From contig CAKVNM010000001.1 in assembly GCA_934777505.1 (NCBI GenBank), forward strand, positions 248,001-312,000: DNA of 64,000 nucleotides, read 5' to 3'. The notes below the pieces were generated by a model. It was not told the origin of the DNA. It saw nothing but the letters and a program-made list of their open reading frames with translations, and did no database searches. Below, piece by piece: positions 29,735 through 38,506 of the stretch. Within the stretch, counting starts at the first letter, position 1. Every line of letters begins with the position of its first letter. This DNA is from an uncultured Clostridia bacterium (GTDB lineage Bacteria > Bacillota > Clostridia > Christensenellales > UBA1242). Both the position numbers and the translations under genes were made by a program.

Positions 29735-30690
29735 TATACTCCTTTTAAAATATCGCCAATTTTTAGTTTATTGCCGTTGGCAAAGTCTTTTCCGCTCATT
29801 TTTTTGCCACCTTGAAGTTGAATTTCATCAAGTCTTAAAAGCGAATTTTTGCACATAATAAACACGCCTTTTTTGCTGGAAGCAATCACCACTGAACCTG
29901 CAACGCTTGACCTATCAAAGTCAAAATCTAGTTCGTCAAAATTAAAGGCTGTGGCTTTATAGACTTTTAGCATTTCGCAATTCAAAAAGCAATATGCAAC
30001 TGGCCAAGCACCCATTCCACGAACGAAGTTTTCAACCGACAATGCGTTTTGGTCAAAATTTATAACTGCTTGCTCTTTTTTTAGCATTGTGCATTTTGTG
30101 GCTTTGCTTTCGTCCTGAGGAGTGAAAATTGCTGTTTTGTTTTCGATTTCGTCAAGACTTTGGAGCAACAAATCTGCACCCATAAGGCTGATTTTTTCCA
30201 TAAGGCTATCAACAGTGTCTTCTCTTGCGATTTCAAACTCTTTGGTGTGCAAAATTGGACCATCGTCCATGCCAATCTGGGTTTTTAAAATTGTTACGCC
30301 GAGCGTTTTTTCGCCATTAATCAAACTCCACTGAATTGGCGAAGAACCACGATATTTTGGCAAAACTGAGCCATGAACATTAATAACGCCATTTGGAGTT
30401 ATGTCCAAAACTTCTTGGCTGAGCATTTGTCCATAGGCAGCGGTAACCATAATGTCTGCCCCGAGTGATTTTAGGGGTTCGACTCCTTCCAACTTTATTT
30501 TGGAAAACTGAAAAACCTTTATGCCGTGTTTTTCGGCAAGAATTTTTGTTGGTGGGGCTTCCAAAATCTGCTTTCTGCCGACCAATTTGTCTGGCTGGCA
30601 AACAACAGTAACAACTTCGTGCCTGCTATCAATAAGTTTCTGCAAAACATTTTCTGCAAAATGTGGTGTTCCTAAAAATATAATCTTCAT
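29734..30690 (-). CDS. fmt: Methionyl-tRNA formyltransferase
   Basis: A 318-residue enzyme that formylates initiator Met-tRNA. The N-terminal domain starts MKIIFLGTPHFAENVL and holds the catalytic NVHGSVLPKYRGSSPIQW segment (Asn, His), followed by GVTILKTQIGMDDGPIL. The C-terminal OB domain follows from about 205. The -10 box TATACT ends 6 nt before the ATG with no Shine-Dalgarno site, predicting a leaderless mRNA. It heads fmt-rlmN-rpe. def, its functional partner, lies 1.3 kb away. Confidence 0.97.
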   Translation of the reverse strand: MKIIFLGTPHFAENVLQKLIDSRHEVVTVVCQPDKLVGRKQILEAPPTKILAEKHGIKVFQFSKIKLEGVEPLKSLGADIMVTAAYGQMLSQEVLDITPNGVINVHGSVLPKYRGSSPIQWSLINGEKTLGVTILKTQIGMDDGPILHTKEFEIAREDTVDSLMEKISLMGADLLLQSLDEIENKTAIFTPQDESKATKCTMLKKEQAVINFDQNALSVENFVRGMGAWPVAYCFLNCEMLKVYKATAFNFDELDFDFDRSSVAGSVVIASSKKGVFIMCKNSLLRLDEIQLQGGKKMSGKDFANGNKLKIGDILKGV

Positions 30691-30696
30691 GACAAA

Positions 30697-30702
30697 AGTA
30701 TA
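30697..30702 (-). promoter_or_regulatory. fmt -10 box, leaderless geometry
   Basis: TATACT at 30697-30702, then 6 nt to the ATG. The -35 is weak (TTTAAC about 18 nt upstream). Confidence 0.5.
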
Positions 30703-30871
30703 TCAAAATTTTTAGAAAAAGTTAAACACTTTAAGGCTATTTGTTTTGTTAAATTATTTTGGCAAAATAATTAATCTTGACAACAAAGCAGTTGTAACAA
30801 AAAATCGACAAAAAGAATATATTTAGAACAAATTGAGTCAACAAAATCTGCAAAATAAAAAAGTTTTGGTA

Positions 30872-30899
30872 TTGACAAATCAAAAAATCGTAATATAAT
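30872..30899 (+). promoter_or_regulatory. Promoter with leaderless geometry for the 162-aa gene
   Basis: TTGACA (30872-30877), 16 nt, TATAAT (30894-30899), then 7 nt to the ATG at 30907; no Shine-Dalgarno site. Confidence 0.8.
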
Positions 30900-30906
30900 A
30901 TTAGGT

Positions 30907-31395
30907 ATGGAAAACATGAGTAATTATAATTTTAATTCAATGAACAACTTAAAAGTCGAACAAGACAAAGTTAGAGTAAAAAAAATTAACGAGATGCTTA
31001 GCAGATATGTCTACACCAACGCTCAAAAAAATATGCTCGAAATCGAAAAAAAGTGTTTTGTAAATCTTTTGTATGTTGAAAAGTATTTTGGTGGCGATGA
31101 ATACAACAGACTTAGAGAAATTGTTGTTGGCTTAATCGACAAACTTTACTACAACCGCAACACTTTTGTGTTTGAAAATCAGGGCTATACAAAATCACTT
31201 TTTGATGTTGCATTTTTGGAAAACAAAGCACAAAATCGAGTAAAACTTGGACTTCTTCCAAACAAGGTTAGCACCAAGGAAACCGAAAACATTTTCGCAA
31301 GCAAGTTTGGTGCGTCTTACAAAATTATCACTCCAAACGAGCAAGAACTCCTTGAAGAGCAAGAAAACTCCGCACAAGAAGAACAATTATATTAA
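30907..31395 (+). CDS. Hypothetical 162-aa protein
   Basis: Not recognised. It has 162 residues, mostly helical in the first 110 (KINEMLSRYVYTNAQKNMLE, REIVVGLIDKLYYNRNTF), then KFGASYKIITPNEQELLEEQ and a Glu/Gln-rich tail. No membrane segment or signal peptide. It has its own near-consensus promoter and a strong terminator. The second ATG, codon 4, also lacks a ribosome binding site, so 30907 is kept because it coincides with the predicted transcript start. Confidence 0.75.
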   Translation: MENMSNYNFNSMNNLKVEQDKVRVKKINEMLSRYVYTNAQKNMLEIEKKCFVNLLYVEKYFGGDEYNRLREIVVGLIDKLYYNRNTFVFENQGYTKSLFDVAFLENKAQNRVKLGLLPNKVSTKETENIFASKFGASYKIITPNEQELLEEQENSAQEEQLY

Positions 31396-31403
31396 CAAAC
31401 AAA

Positions 31404-31429
31404 AACAGGAATTTCTCTCCTGTTTTTTT
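31404..31429 (+). terminator. Terminator of the 162-aa gene
   Basis: AACAGGA / TCCTGTT stem followed by T7. Confidence 0.85.
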
Positions 31430-31561
31430 GTGAGATATTTGAGATTAACATCATTTTTATTGTATCATAAAAAACATTTTTTAAACTGCAAAGATTGTAT
31501 TAAAGTTTATTTAATAAGGACTATATTATAACTTCTATAATTTACGATTTTATTAAACATA

Positions 31562-31586
31562 AAAAAACTGAGAAAGTTCTCAGTTT
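31562..31586 (-). terminator. Terminator of the XRE gene at 31.6-31.9 kb
   Basis: AAACTGAGAA / TTCTCAGTTT stem, minus-strand T-run; abuts the stop codon. Confidence 0.8.
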
Positions 31587-31901
31587 TTATTTTAACTTTT
31601 TCATTAAATCTAGGATTGTTTGCTTGCTATCGGCTGACAAGTTGTTATATAGTTCCAAAACATTTTTGTCTTCACTATTAAAACCTTCGCCAATATAGAA
31701 AAAATCTTGAATTGTAATGTTAACAACATCACAAAAATCTAACAAGGTTTTTACTTTTAACTCTATGCTCTTGTTCTCAATAGTTTTCATAAACTGCGGA
31801 TTATAGCCAAGTCTTGTACTGGTTTCTCTCAAAGATAAATTTGCCTTTGTTCTAAAATAACCAACTCTGTTTATCACATCGTCATATGTAATGTTTTTCA
31901 T
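31587..31901 (-). CDS. XRE-family DNA-binding protein (104 aa)
   Basis: The start is the ATG at 31901 (MKNITYDDVINRVG) with GGAG 6 nt upstream. The helix-turn-helix lies at about 8-62 (FRTKANLSLRETSTRLGYNP, FMKTIENKSIELKVKTLLDF). The following VVNITIQDFFY and a C-terminal helix (LYNNLSADSKQTILDLMKKL) match common clostridial XRE regulators of about 100-110 residues. Targets are unknown. It lies just downstream of def without an evident promoter of its own. Confidence 0.85.
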   Translation of the reverse strand: MKNITYDDVINRVGYFRTKANLSLRETSTRLGYNPQFMKTIENKSIELKVKTLLDFCDVVNITIQDFFYIGEGFNSEDKNVLELYNNLSADSKQTILDLMKKLK

Positions 31902-31937
31902 AACAATCTCCAAAAAGTCCTAAGCCAAAAACAAAAG

Positions 31938-32402
31938 TTAGTTTGTTAGTGCTTTTTTGAATAGTTTTTTTGCTTTGTCGATGAAAAGGATTCCGTCTAG
32001 GTGGTCGATTTCGTGACTACAAACAATGGCTGAAAAATCTTCGACTGTGAAAGTGATTGGCGAGCCATATCTATTGAACGCTTGAACGGTTATTTTTTGT
32101 GGGCGTTCAACAATTCCTGTGTAGTCTTTTACGCTTAGACAGCCTTCTTCGCTCTCCTGCTTTCCGCTGTGTTTTGTGATTACTGGGTTGATGAGTTCAA
32201 GATACATTCCGTCACTTTCCACAACGCAAACTCGTCTTAAAACTCCAACTTGTGGGGCTGCAAGACCGCAACCGTTGTTTTTTTGCATGGTTTCCTTCAT
32301 ATCGTCAAGAAGCGTCCACAAGTTCTCGTCAAATTTTTCAACTTCTCGTGAGCGTTTTCTAATCAATGATTCATCGCTAAAAATTAAATTTCTAATTGCC
32401 AT
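31938..32402 (-). CDS. def: Peptide deformylase
   Basis: A 154-residue metal enzyme that removes the formyl group from nascent proteins. The three motifs are intact: GCGLAAPQVGV (GxGxAAPQ), EEGCLSV (with metal-ligand Cys) and CSHEIDHLDGILF (HExxH). The start is the ATG at 32402 (MAIRNLIF), GGAG upstream; the longer frame is leader. It follows priA, and fmt is nearby. Confidence 0.97.
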   Translation of the reverse strand: MAIRNLIFSDESLIRKRSREVEKFDENLWTLLDDMKETMQKNNGCGLAAPQVGVLRRVCVVESDGMYLELINPVITKHSGKQESEEGCLSVKDYTGIVERPQKITVQAFNRYGSPITFTVEDFSAIVCSHEIDHLDGILFIDKAKKLFKKALTN

Positions 32403-32509
32403 ATCTTTTTCTCCAAAATATATTTTACACCATTTAGGGCAAAAAATAAAGTAGTTTTTTTTGTAAAACACTAGTTTATATTCACTTAACAGCAAATTCG
32501 CAACAAAAA

Positions 32510-34696
32510 CTAACTTAAATTTTGCGGATTTTGTTCAACAAACACATTGACATTTTTTTTCATGCTAGCGTTTGCGATATCAAAAATTTGCTTAATTAAA
32601 GTGTCGTAGTTTGCTCGTTTTAGTCTTGTTAAAACCTGATATCTATACTTTTTTTCGATACGCTTAACGGGCGACTTCATTGCACCAAGATAGACAAAAT
32701 CGTCTGGGTTAGCCTGTTTTAACGCAGTTATATTTTCAAAAATTTGCTTTGTTGTTTGCTGAGCCAAATTGTCGTCCGTGCTGGTTACAAGCACCCTAAC
32801 AATAAATGCGTAAGGCGGAAAGTTTGTGACTTTTCTAATGTTAAGTTCCCGCTCGAAAAACTTTTTGTAGTCGTAAACGCTGGCGTAGCGATAAACATAG
32901 TGCCTTGGCATATAGGTTTGCAAGATAACTTCGCCTTGCCTTTCGCTTCTGCCCGCTCTGCCCGAAACCTGCGTTATAAGGTTAAAAGTTCTTTCGTTGG
33001 CTCTATAATCCGCAAAGTGTAGCGAAACATCGGCGTCAATAATTCCAACCAAAGTGACTAACGGAAAGTCGTGACCCTTTGCTATCATCTGCGTTCCAAC
33101 AAGCACGCTTGGCTTGGAACTAGCAAACTGGCTCAAAATTTCTTCGTGTCTATTTTTTGTGGTCGTGGTGTCGTTGTCGAGCCTAAACACCGGGACATCT
33201 GGAAAATATTTTTTGATTTCTTCCACCACTTTTTGCGTGCCGATAGCGCCATATCTAATCGACTTGCTGTGACACTCTGGGCATTCGCTGAGCATACGAT
33301 ATCTTTTGCCACAATAGTGACATTTGAGTTCGTTGTCTTCCTTGTGATACACGAGCGAAACATCGCAGTCTTGACATTTGGCAGTGTAGCCACAATCACG
33401 GCACATAACAAAACTGTTATAGCCCCTGCGGTTCAAAAACAAGATTGATTGTTCGCCGTTTTTGATTTTTTCATGCAACTTGCTAACGAGTGCTGTTGAA
33501 AACATTTCGCTGTTGCCGTTTCTAATTTCGCTGAGCATATCCACAATGTGAATTTGTGGCATATCGTAGTGATTGACACGGACTGGCATTTCCAAAAGAG
33601 TATACTCCTTTGTGGTGGCTTTATAGTAATCTTCTATGCTTGGAGTTGCACTGCCTAGCACCAAATTACACGAGTTATATTTTGCCCTAAAAAGAGCGAT
33701 TTCGTGAGTGAAATATCGTGGATTGGTTTCGCTAAAATAACTGGAATCATGTTCTTCGTCAATGATAATTAAGCCAAGATTTTGAATTGGAGCAAAGATT
33801 GCACTTCTTGCTCCCACAACAATTTTAGCGTTGCCACTTTTTATTCTCTGCCACTCATCAAAGCGTTCGCCAACCGAAAGTCCGCTATGCAAAATTGCCA
33901 CATTTTCGCCAAATCTTGCAACAAAATTTTGCATTACTTGTGGAGTGAGCGAGATTTCTGGAACGAGCATGATTGCCGTTTTGTTTTGAGCCAAAATTTC
34001 GCTGATGGCGTGCATATAAACTTCGGTTTTTCCGCTACCTGTTACGCCATGAAGCAAGAATGTTTGATTTTTGCCTTTTAAAATTTTGTCAACCACCGAC
34101 TGTTGCAAAGGTGTTAAAACAACTTGTTTGTTTTCGATTTTTGCAACTTGTGGTCTACGCTCTTTGGCTTTTAAAGTTGATTTTAAAATATTAAGTTCTT
34201 CCAATTTTTTAACGCTGGAAGCACCATAGACCGCACAAAGCGTGGCACTGGTTTGCGATTTTTCTTTTTTCAAATATTCAACAAGAGCAAGTTGATTTTT
34301 GGCATTTTTTTTGATTTCGCCAAGTTTTTGCTCGTAGTCATCTGCAAGAGAATACACTTTTTCGGTGAGCGTTTTTGCCTTGTTGTTTCTTAGTCCGCTT
34401 GGCAAAAAAAGTTTTAGAGTGTCGATGACTTTTAGGTTATATTTTTGCACCATAAAGCGGGATAAAGCAATCATTTCGGGAGAGATAACTTCGCTATCCA
34501 AAACTTTTACAACCGATTTTAGTTTGTCTGGTGGGCAGTCTGTTGTTTCGCTAAAATCCATAACATAGCCTGCAATAAGTCTGTTTGCAAACGACACCAA
34601 AACACGACTGCCGAGTTTGACATCACTATCACATGAATAGTCAAAAATTCTATCAACCGCACTGTTTTCAACATCAACTATAACTTTTGCTATCAT
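32510..34696 (-). CDS. priA: Primosomal replication-restart helicase PriA
   Basis: A 728-residue 3'-5' helicase that restarts stalled forks. It has an N-terminal DNA-binding region (MIAKVIVDVENSAVDRIFDY), Walker A HGVTGSGKTEVYM, DEEHDSSY box, and the zinc-binding insert CRDCGYTAKCQDC ... CHYCGKRY ... CPECHS with eight Cys. Helicase motifs V-VI are GTQMIAKGHDF and QVSGRAGRSERQG. The start is the ATG at 34696 after AAGGAG. It is upstream of def in a likely operon. Confidence 0.97.
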   Translation of the reverse strand: MIAKVIVDVENSAVDRIFDYSCDSDVKLGSRVLVSFANRLIAGYVMDFSETTDCPPDKLKSVVKVLDSEVISPEMIALSRFMVQKYNLKVIDTLKLFLPSGLRNNKAKTLTEKVYSLADDYEQKLGEIKKNAKNQLALVEYLKKEKSQTSATLCAVYGASSVKKLEELNILKSTLKAKERRPQVAKIENKQVVLTPLQQSVVDKILKGKNQTFLLHGVTGSGKTEVYMHAISEILAQNKTAIMLVPEISLTPQVMQNFVARFGENVAILHSGLSVGERFDEWQRIKSGNAKIVVGARSAIFAPIQNLGLIIIDEEHDSSYFSETNPRYFTHEIALFRAKYNSCNLVLGSATPSIEDYYKATTKEYTLLEMPVRVNHYDMPQIHIVDMLSEIRNGNSEMFSTALVSKLHEKIKNGEQSILFLNRRGYNSFVMCRDCGYTAKCQDCDVSLVYHKEDNELKCHYCGKRYRMLSECPECHSKSIRYGAIGTQKVVEEIKKYFPDVPVFRLDNDTTTTKNRHEEILSQFASSKPSVLVGTQMIAKGHDFPLVTLVGIIDADVSLHFADYRANERTFNLITQVSGRAGRSERQGEVILQTYMPRHYVYRYASVYDYKKFFERELNIRKVTNFPPYAFIVRVLVTSTDDNLAQQTTKQIFENITALKQANPDDFVYLGAMKSPVKRIEKKYRYQVLTRLKRANYDTLIKQIFDIANASMKKNVNVFVEQNPQNLS

Positions 34697-34833
34697 GCTA
34701 TTCTCCTTTAAAATATGATTATATTTTACTATTTTGCGTGGCTTTTTCAAAACATTTTTTTAAAACTGATTTTTTTAATGAGAGATGATAAAATTTTGCA
34801 CACAAAATGTGTTTAAAGTAAGACCGTTAGAGC

Positions 34834-34861
34834 ATAAAAAAATTAGCACAAAGGCTAATTT
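34834..34861 (-). terminator. Terminator of rpoZ
   Basis: AATTAGC / GCTAATT stem with T-run on the minus strand. Confidence 0.75.
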
Positions 34862-35071
34862 TTACTCTTGACCATTATCGTCTTCGGCTACAACTTTTCC
34901 GTTGTAAACTTCGTAAGCGGCTTCGGTGATTTCGGTTTGTTCTGGAACTTGAATTTCCTGTTCGATATTACGCTTTTGAATTTCCCTAGCCCTTTTTGAA
35001 ACCAAGATTGAAAGTTTGTATTTATCGCCCACTTTTTTTGTGAGTTCTTCTACTGGTGGTTGATTTAACAT
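34862..35071 (-). CDS. rpoZ: RNA polymerase omega subunit
   Basis: A 69-residue omega subunit that helps RNA polymerase assembly. It has the family pattern MLNQPPVEELTKKVGDKYKL, VSKRAREIQKR and EITEAAYEVYNGKV. An acidic tail ends it. An AAGGAG site precedes the ATG. In many Firmicutes rpoZ lies beside priA, def and fmt, as here. Confidence 0.93.
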   Translation of the reverse strand: MLNQPPVEELTKKVGDKYKLSILVSKRAREIQKRNIEQEIQVPEQTEITEAAYEVYNGKVVAEDDNGQE

Positions 35072-35140
35072 AATAATTCTCCTTATAAAACTATTTTAAT
35101 CAAAATTAATTATTTGTCAACTGCTTTTTTGTTTTTTGTC

Positions 35141-36565
35141 TTACGCTAAAAGTTTCAAAAGTAGTTCTCTAACAATTTGTGGGTTTGCTTTGCCCCTTGA
35201 ATTTTTCATAACCTGACCCACAAGGAAAGTAAAAGTTCTTTCGTTGCCAGATTTGTAATCTTCGATTGCTTTTGGATTGCTATCCAAAACGGATTTTACA
35301 ATCTGCTCAATTTCGTCTTGATTGTTGGTTTGTTTTAGCCCAAGTCCTTCCATGAGCGATTGTGGATTTTTGTCTGTTCCCCACATTGCGTCAAGAACTT
35401 CTTTGCTGGCGTTAACAGAAAGTTGTTTGCTTTCTACAAGTTTGATTAGTTCCACCAAATTTTGTGGGCTAACCTTAAAGTTATAGTCGTCACTAAAATC
35501 TTCTTTGATTTTTCTTAGCGCATCGCCCATAACCCAGTTGGAAACCACTTTTGCGTTGTCGTAAAGTTTTAAACAACTTTCAAAGTAGTCACTGATTTTG
35601 CTATCGAGCGTTAGAACGCTGATGTCGTGTTCCGGAAGATTAAGCACATTTCTGTATCTCTCTTTTTTGTCAAAAGGAAGTTCGCTAATCTCTGCCTTGA
35701 TTTTTTCAATATACTCATCAGTGATGTGGATTGGTTGAAGGTCTGGGTCTTTGAAGTATCTGTAATCGTTGCTGTTTTCCTTGGAACGAAGTGAGAAGTT
35801 TTCGCCTTTTTGGTCGTCCCAACGGCGTGTTTCCTGAACAATTACTCCGCCTTCGTCCAAAATTTTTGCTTGACGATTTGCTTCGTATTCAATGGCACGG
35901 CTAACCGCTTTGAAACTGTTAAGGTTTTTCATCTCGGTTCTTGTTCCAAAAGGCTCGCCTTTTTTGTGGAGCGAAATGTTAACATCGCATCTTAAAGAGC
36001 CTTCCTGCATCTTACAGTCACTAACGCCAATGCTGAGCAAAGTTTCCTTTATGCTTTCAAGCACCTTTACGGCTTCTTCGCCACTGCGAATATCTGGTTC
36101 GGTTACGATTTCGATTAGTGGCACACCGCAACGGTTAAAGTCGACAAGTGAAATTTTTAGTTTGTCATCGTGAATGTTTTTGCCGGCGTCTTCTTCCATG
36201 TGAATATTATTGATACGGCAAAATTTGTTTTCGCCGTCAAGTTTATATCTAATCTTTCCGTTTACGGCAACTGGAAATTCTAGTTGGCTGATTTGATATG
36301 CTTTTGAAAGGTCTGGATAAAAGTAGTTTTTACGCTCAAACACAATCTTTCTGTTGATATCACAGTCAAACGCAAGTCCGCTTTTGATTGAATATTTTAC
36401 GGCTTCTTGATTGACAGTTGGGAGCGCTCCCGGCATACCCATACAAACTGGGCAAGTTGCTGTGTTGATTGCAAGTCCAAACTTGTTTGGGCAAACACAA
36501 AATGCTTTTGTTTTTGTTTTTAATTCGGAGTGAATTTCTAGTCCAACAACAATTTCATAGTCCAT
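35141..36565 (-). CDS. gatB: Asp-tRNA(Asn)/Glu-tRNA(Gln) amidotransferase subunit B
   Basis: A 474-residue GatB, the kinase subunit that activates misacylated Glu-tRNA-Gln (or Asp-tRNA-Asn). It starts MDYEIVVGLEIHSELKT and shows NYFYPDLSKAYQISQ, EDAGKNIHD, GVPLIEIVTEPD and the C-terminal YqeY-like tail (about 330-474). Its ATG overlaps the gatA stop by one base (TAATG). With no glutaminyl-tRNA synthetase in this window, Gln-tRNA formation by transamidation is likely. Confidence 0.97.
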   Translation of the reverse strand: MDYEIVVGLEIHSELKTKTKAFCVCPNKFGLAINTATCPVCMGMPGALPTVNQEAVKYSIKSGLAFDCDINRKIVFERKNYFYPDLSKAYQISQLEFPVAVNGKIRYKLDGENKFCRINNIHMEEDAGKNIHDDKLKISLVDFNRCGVPLIEIVTEPDIRSGEEAVKVLESIKETLLSIGVSDCKMQEGSLRCDVNISLHKKGEPFGTRTEMKNLNSFKAVSRAIEYEANRQAKILDEGGVIVQETRRWDDQKGENFSLRSKENSNDYRYFKDPDLQPIHITDEYIEKIKAEISELPFDKKERYRNVLNLPEHDISVLTLDSKISDYFESCLKLYDNAKVVSNWVMGDALRKIKEDFSDDYNFKVSPQNLVELIKLVESKQLSVNASKEVLDAMWGTDKNPQSLMEGLGLKQTNNQDEIEQIVKSVLDSNPKAIEDYKSGNERTFTFLVGQVMKNSRGKANPQIVRELLLKLLA

Positions 36566-38007
36566 TAGTTTTTTCCTCCGTTATGTTTTTCAAAATATGA
36601 TGCTAAGTCAAACAAAGTTTGCTCGTCAAACTTGTTAGCAATAAGTTGCAAGCCAATAGGAAGTCCTTTGCTATCTTTTCCGCATGGAAAACTGATTGCA
36701 GGACATTCAACAACATTGACTGGCACTGTGTAGATATCGCTAAGATACATTGAGATATGGTCGTTCATTTTTTCGCCAATTTTGAACGCTGTTGTTGGCG
36801 AAACTGGGCTTAAAAGCACATCGCACTTTTTAAAACATTCATCAAACTCTTGCTTTAAAAGTTGTTGTACTTTTTGAGCCTTTTTGTAGTAAGCGTCAAA
36901 ATATCCGCTTGACAAAACAAAGTTTCCAAGCATAATTCTACGCTTTACTTCCTTGCCAAAACCTTGTGTTCTGGTTTTTATATAAAGGTCTTCAAGGCTA
37001 TCGAACTCTTTGGCTCTAACGCCATAACGAATACCGTCATATCTGCCAAGGTTACTGCTAGCTTCGGCACTGCTTAGAACATAGTAGGTTGAAAGTGCTA
37101 GGTCGATATTTTTCAAACTAACTTCAACAATCTCTGCCCCATTTTGCTTGTAAAACTCAATGGCGTTTTTGACTGCTGACTCAACTTCGCTATTCATTCC
37201 AAGAGCAAAGTATTCTTTTGCAATTCCAATTTTTTTGCCTTTAATACTTTGTGCTAAATTTTTTGAATATTCTGGAACTGGCTTTTTGCTGGAAGTGTTT
37301 TCCTTTTCGTCATATCCTGCCAAAACTTCTAGCATCAAGGCACTATCTTCGGCTGTTTTTGTGAGTGGTCCAACTTGGTCAAGACTGCTTGCAAAGGCAA
37401 CAACGCCATATCTGCTAACTCTTGAATATGTTGGTTTTAGTCCAACAACACCGCACAAACTTGCTGGTTGTCTAACCGAGCCACCTGTGTCTGTTCCAAG
37501 GCTTGCAAAACATTGATTTGCTTTTACGCTGGCAGCACTTCCGCCACTGCTTCCGCCCGGAACACGCTCAAAATCAACTGGGTTGTGAACAACGCCAAAG
37601 GCTGAATTTTCGTTTGACGAACCCATGGCAAACTCGTCCATATTGGCTTTGCCAATGATAACTGCGTCTTCGCTCTCCAACTTTTCAACAACGGTTGCGT
37701 TATAAACCGACTCGTAATTTTCAAGCAACTTGCTTGAACAAGTTGTTTTTGTTCCAATTTTGTTGATGTTATCTTTGATTACGATTGGAGCACCCGCAAG
37801 TTTGCCGACCTTTTCGCCACGGCTTCGCTTGTCGTCAATTTCTTTTGCTCTAATCAAAGCGTCTTCAAAGCAAGTGGAATTTAAGGCATTAAGATTTTTT
37901 GTTTGCTCAATTTTTTCCTTGCACATCAAAACTAGTTGCTGAGATGTTACAACTCCACTGTTCAAATCTTTTATAATTTCTGTGAGTGATTTTTCTAGTA
38001 TTTCCAT
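36565..38007 (-). CDS. gatA: Asp-tRNA(Asn)/Glu-tRNA(Gln) amidotransferase subunit A
   Basis: A 480-residue amidase-signature enzyme that frees ammonia from glutamine for GatB. The Ser-cisSer-Lys triad region is visible: VIKDNINKIGTKTTCSS (Lys) and GSSGGSAASVKA with TDTGGSVRQPA. The start is the ATG at 38007 (MEILEKSLTEII), 13 nt after gatC, with an AGGAAAGG site. Second gene of gatC-gatA-gatB. Confidence 0.97.
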   Translation of the reverse strand: MEILEKSLTEIIKDLNSGVVTSQQLVLMCKEKIEQTKNLNALNSTCFEDALIRAKEIDDKRSRGEKVGKLAGAPIVIKDNINKIGTKTTCSSKLLENYESVYNATVVEKLESEDAVIIGKANMDEFAMGSSNENSAFGVVHNPVDFERVPGGSSGGSAASVKANQCFASLGTDTGGSVRQPASLCGVVGLKPTYSRVSRYGVVAFASSLDQVGPLTKTAEDSALMLEVLAGYDEKENTSSKKPVPEYSKNLAQSIKGKKIGIAKEYFALGMNSEVESAVKNAIEFYKQNGAEIVEVSLKNIDLALSTYYVLSSAEASSNLGRYDGIRYGVRAKEFDSLEDLYIKTRTQGFGKEVKRRIMLGNFVLSSGYFDAYYKKAQKVQQLLKQEFDECFKKCDVLLSPVSPTTAFKIGEKMNDHISMYLSDIYTVPVNVVECPAISFPCGKDSKGLPIGLQLIANKFDEQTLFDLASYFEKHNGGKN

Positions 38008-38020
38008 AATTTTTCCTTTC

Positions 38021-38308
38021 CTAAACAATTTCGACTGGCACTAACACGCTATTTCCAAGACTATCTGGTGCGTTTTTGATTGCTTGTTTAACATTCAAAC
38101 AATTTGAACCGCCGTCTTGTCTTAACTCGGTTTCGGCGTCTAGCATATTTTCCTTTACTTCAACACGGCTTGTGTCTGCCTTTTCGATTTTGTCGACTTG
38201 TTCAAGTGTTTTTGCAAACTCGGTTTTAAAATTTTCAAGTTCTTCGTTATTAAATTCTAGTCTTGACAAAGTTGCCAAGTGACTAACTAATTCTGTCGTA
38301 ATTTCCAT
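38021..38308 (-). CDS. gatC: Asp-tRNA(Asn)/Glu-tRNA(Gln) amidotransferase subunit C
   Basis: A 95-residue GatC that belts GatA to GatB. Family pattern: ELVSHLATLSRLEFNNEELE, LEQVDKIEKADTS and LRQDGGSNCLNVKQAIKNAP. The start is the ATG at 38308, 5 nt after AGGAG. Promoter TTGATA-N17-TAAAAT (extended TGC) lies at about 38330-38360. First gene of gatCAB. Confidence 0.93.
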   Translation of the reverse strand: MEITTELVSHLATLSRLEFNNEELENFKTEFAKTLEQVDKIEKADTSRVEVKENMLDAETELRQDGGSNCLNVKQAIKNAPDSLGNSVLVPVEIV

Positions 38309-38442
38309 ATAAACTCCTATAATCACACTATTTTAGCATAAAAAATTATATATATCAATTAAATTAATAAAATTGTGTGCAATTTTGCCAAAATTAACCT
38401 TGCAGAATTTTTAGAAAACGCTAAGAAACTTTTGAGTACAAA

Positions 38443-38476
38443 CAAAAAAACTTGAAAAATTGTGCTTTTCAAGTTT
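38443..38476 (-). terminator. Terminator of pcrA-ligA
   Basis: ACTTGAAAA / TTTTCAAGT stem (38450-38474) with minus-strand T-run. Confidence 0.8.
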
Positions 38477-38506
38477 TTGCAAATCTATCTTTTTATTTTT
38501 CAAAGT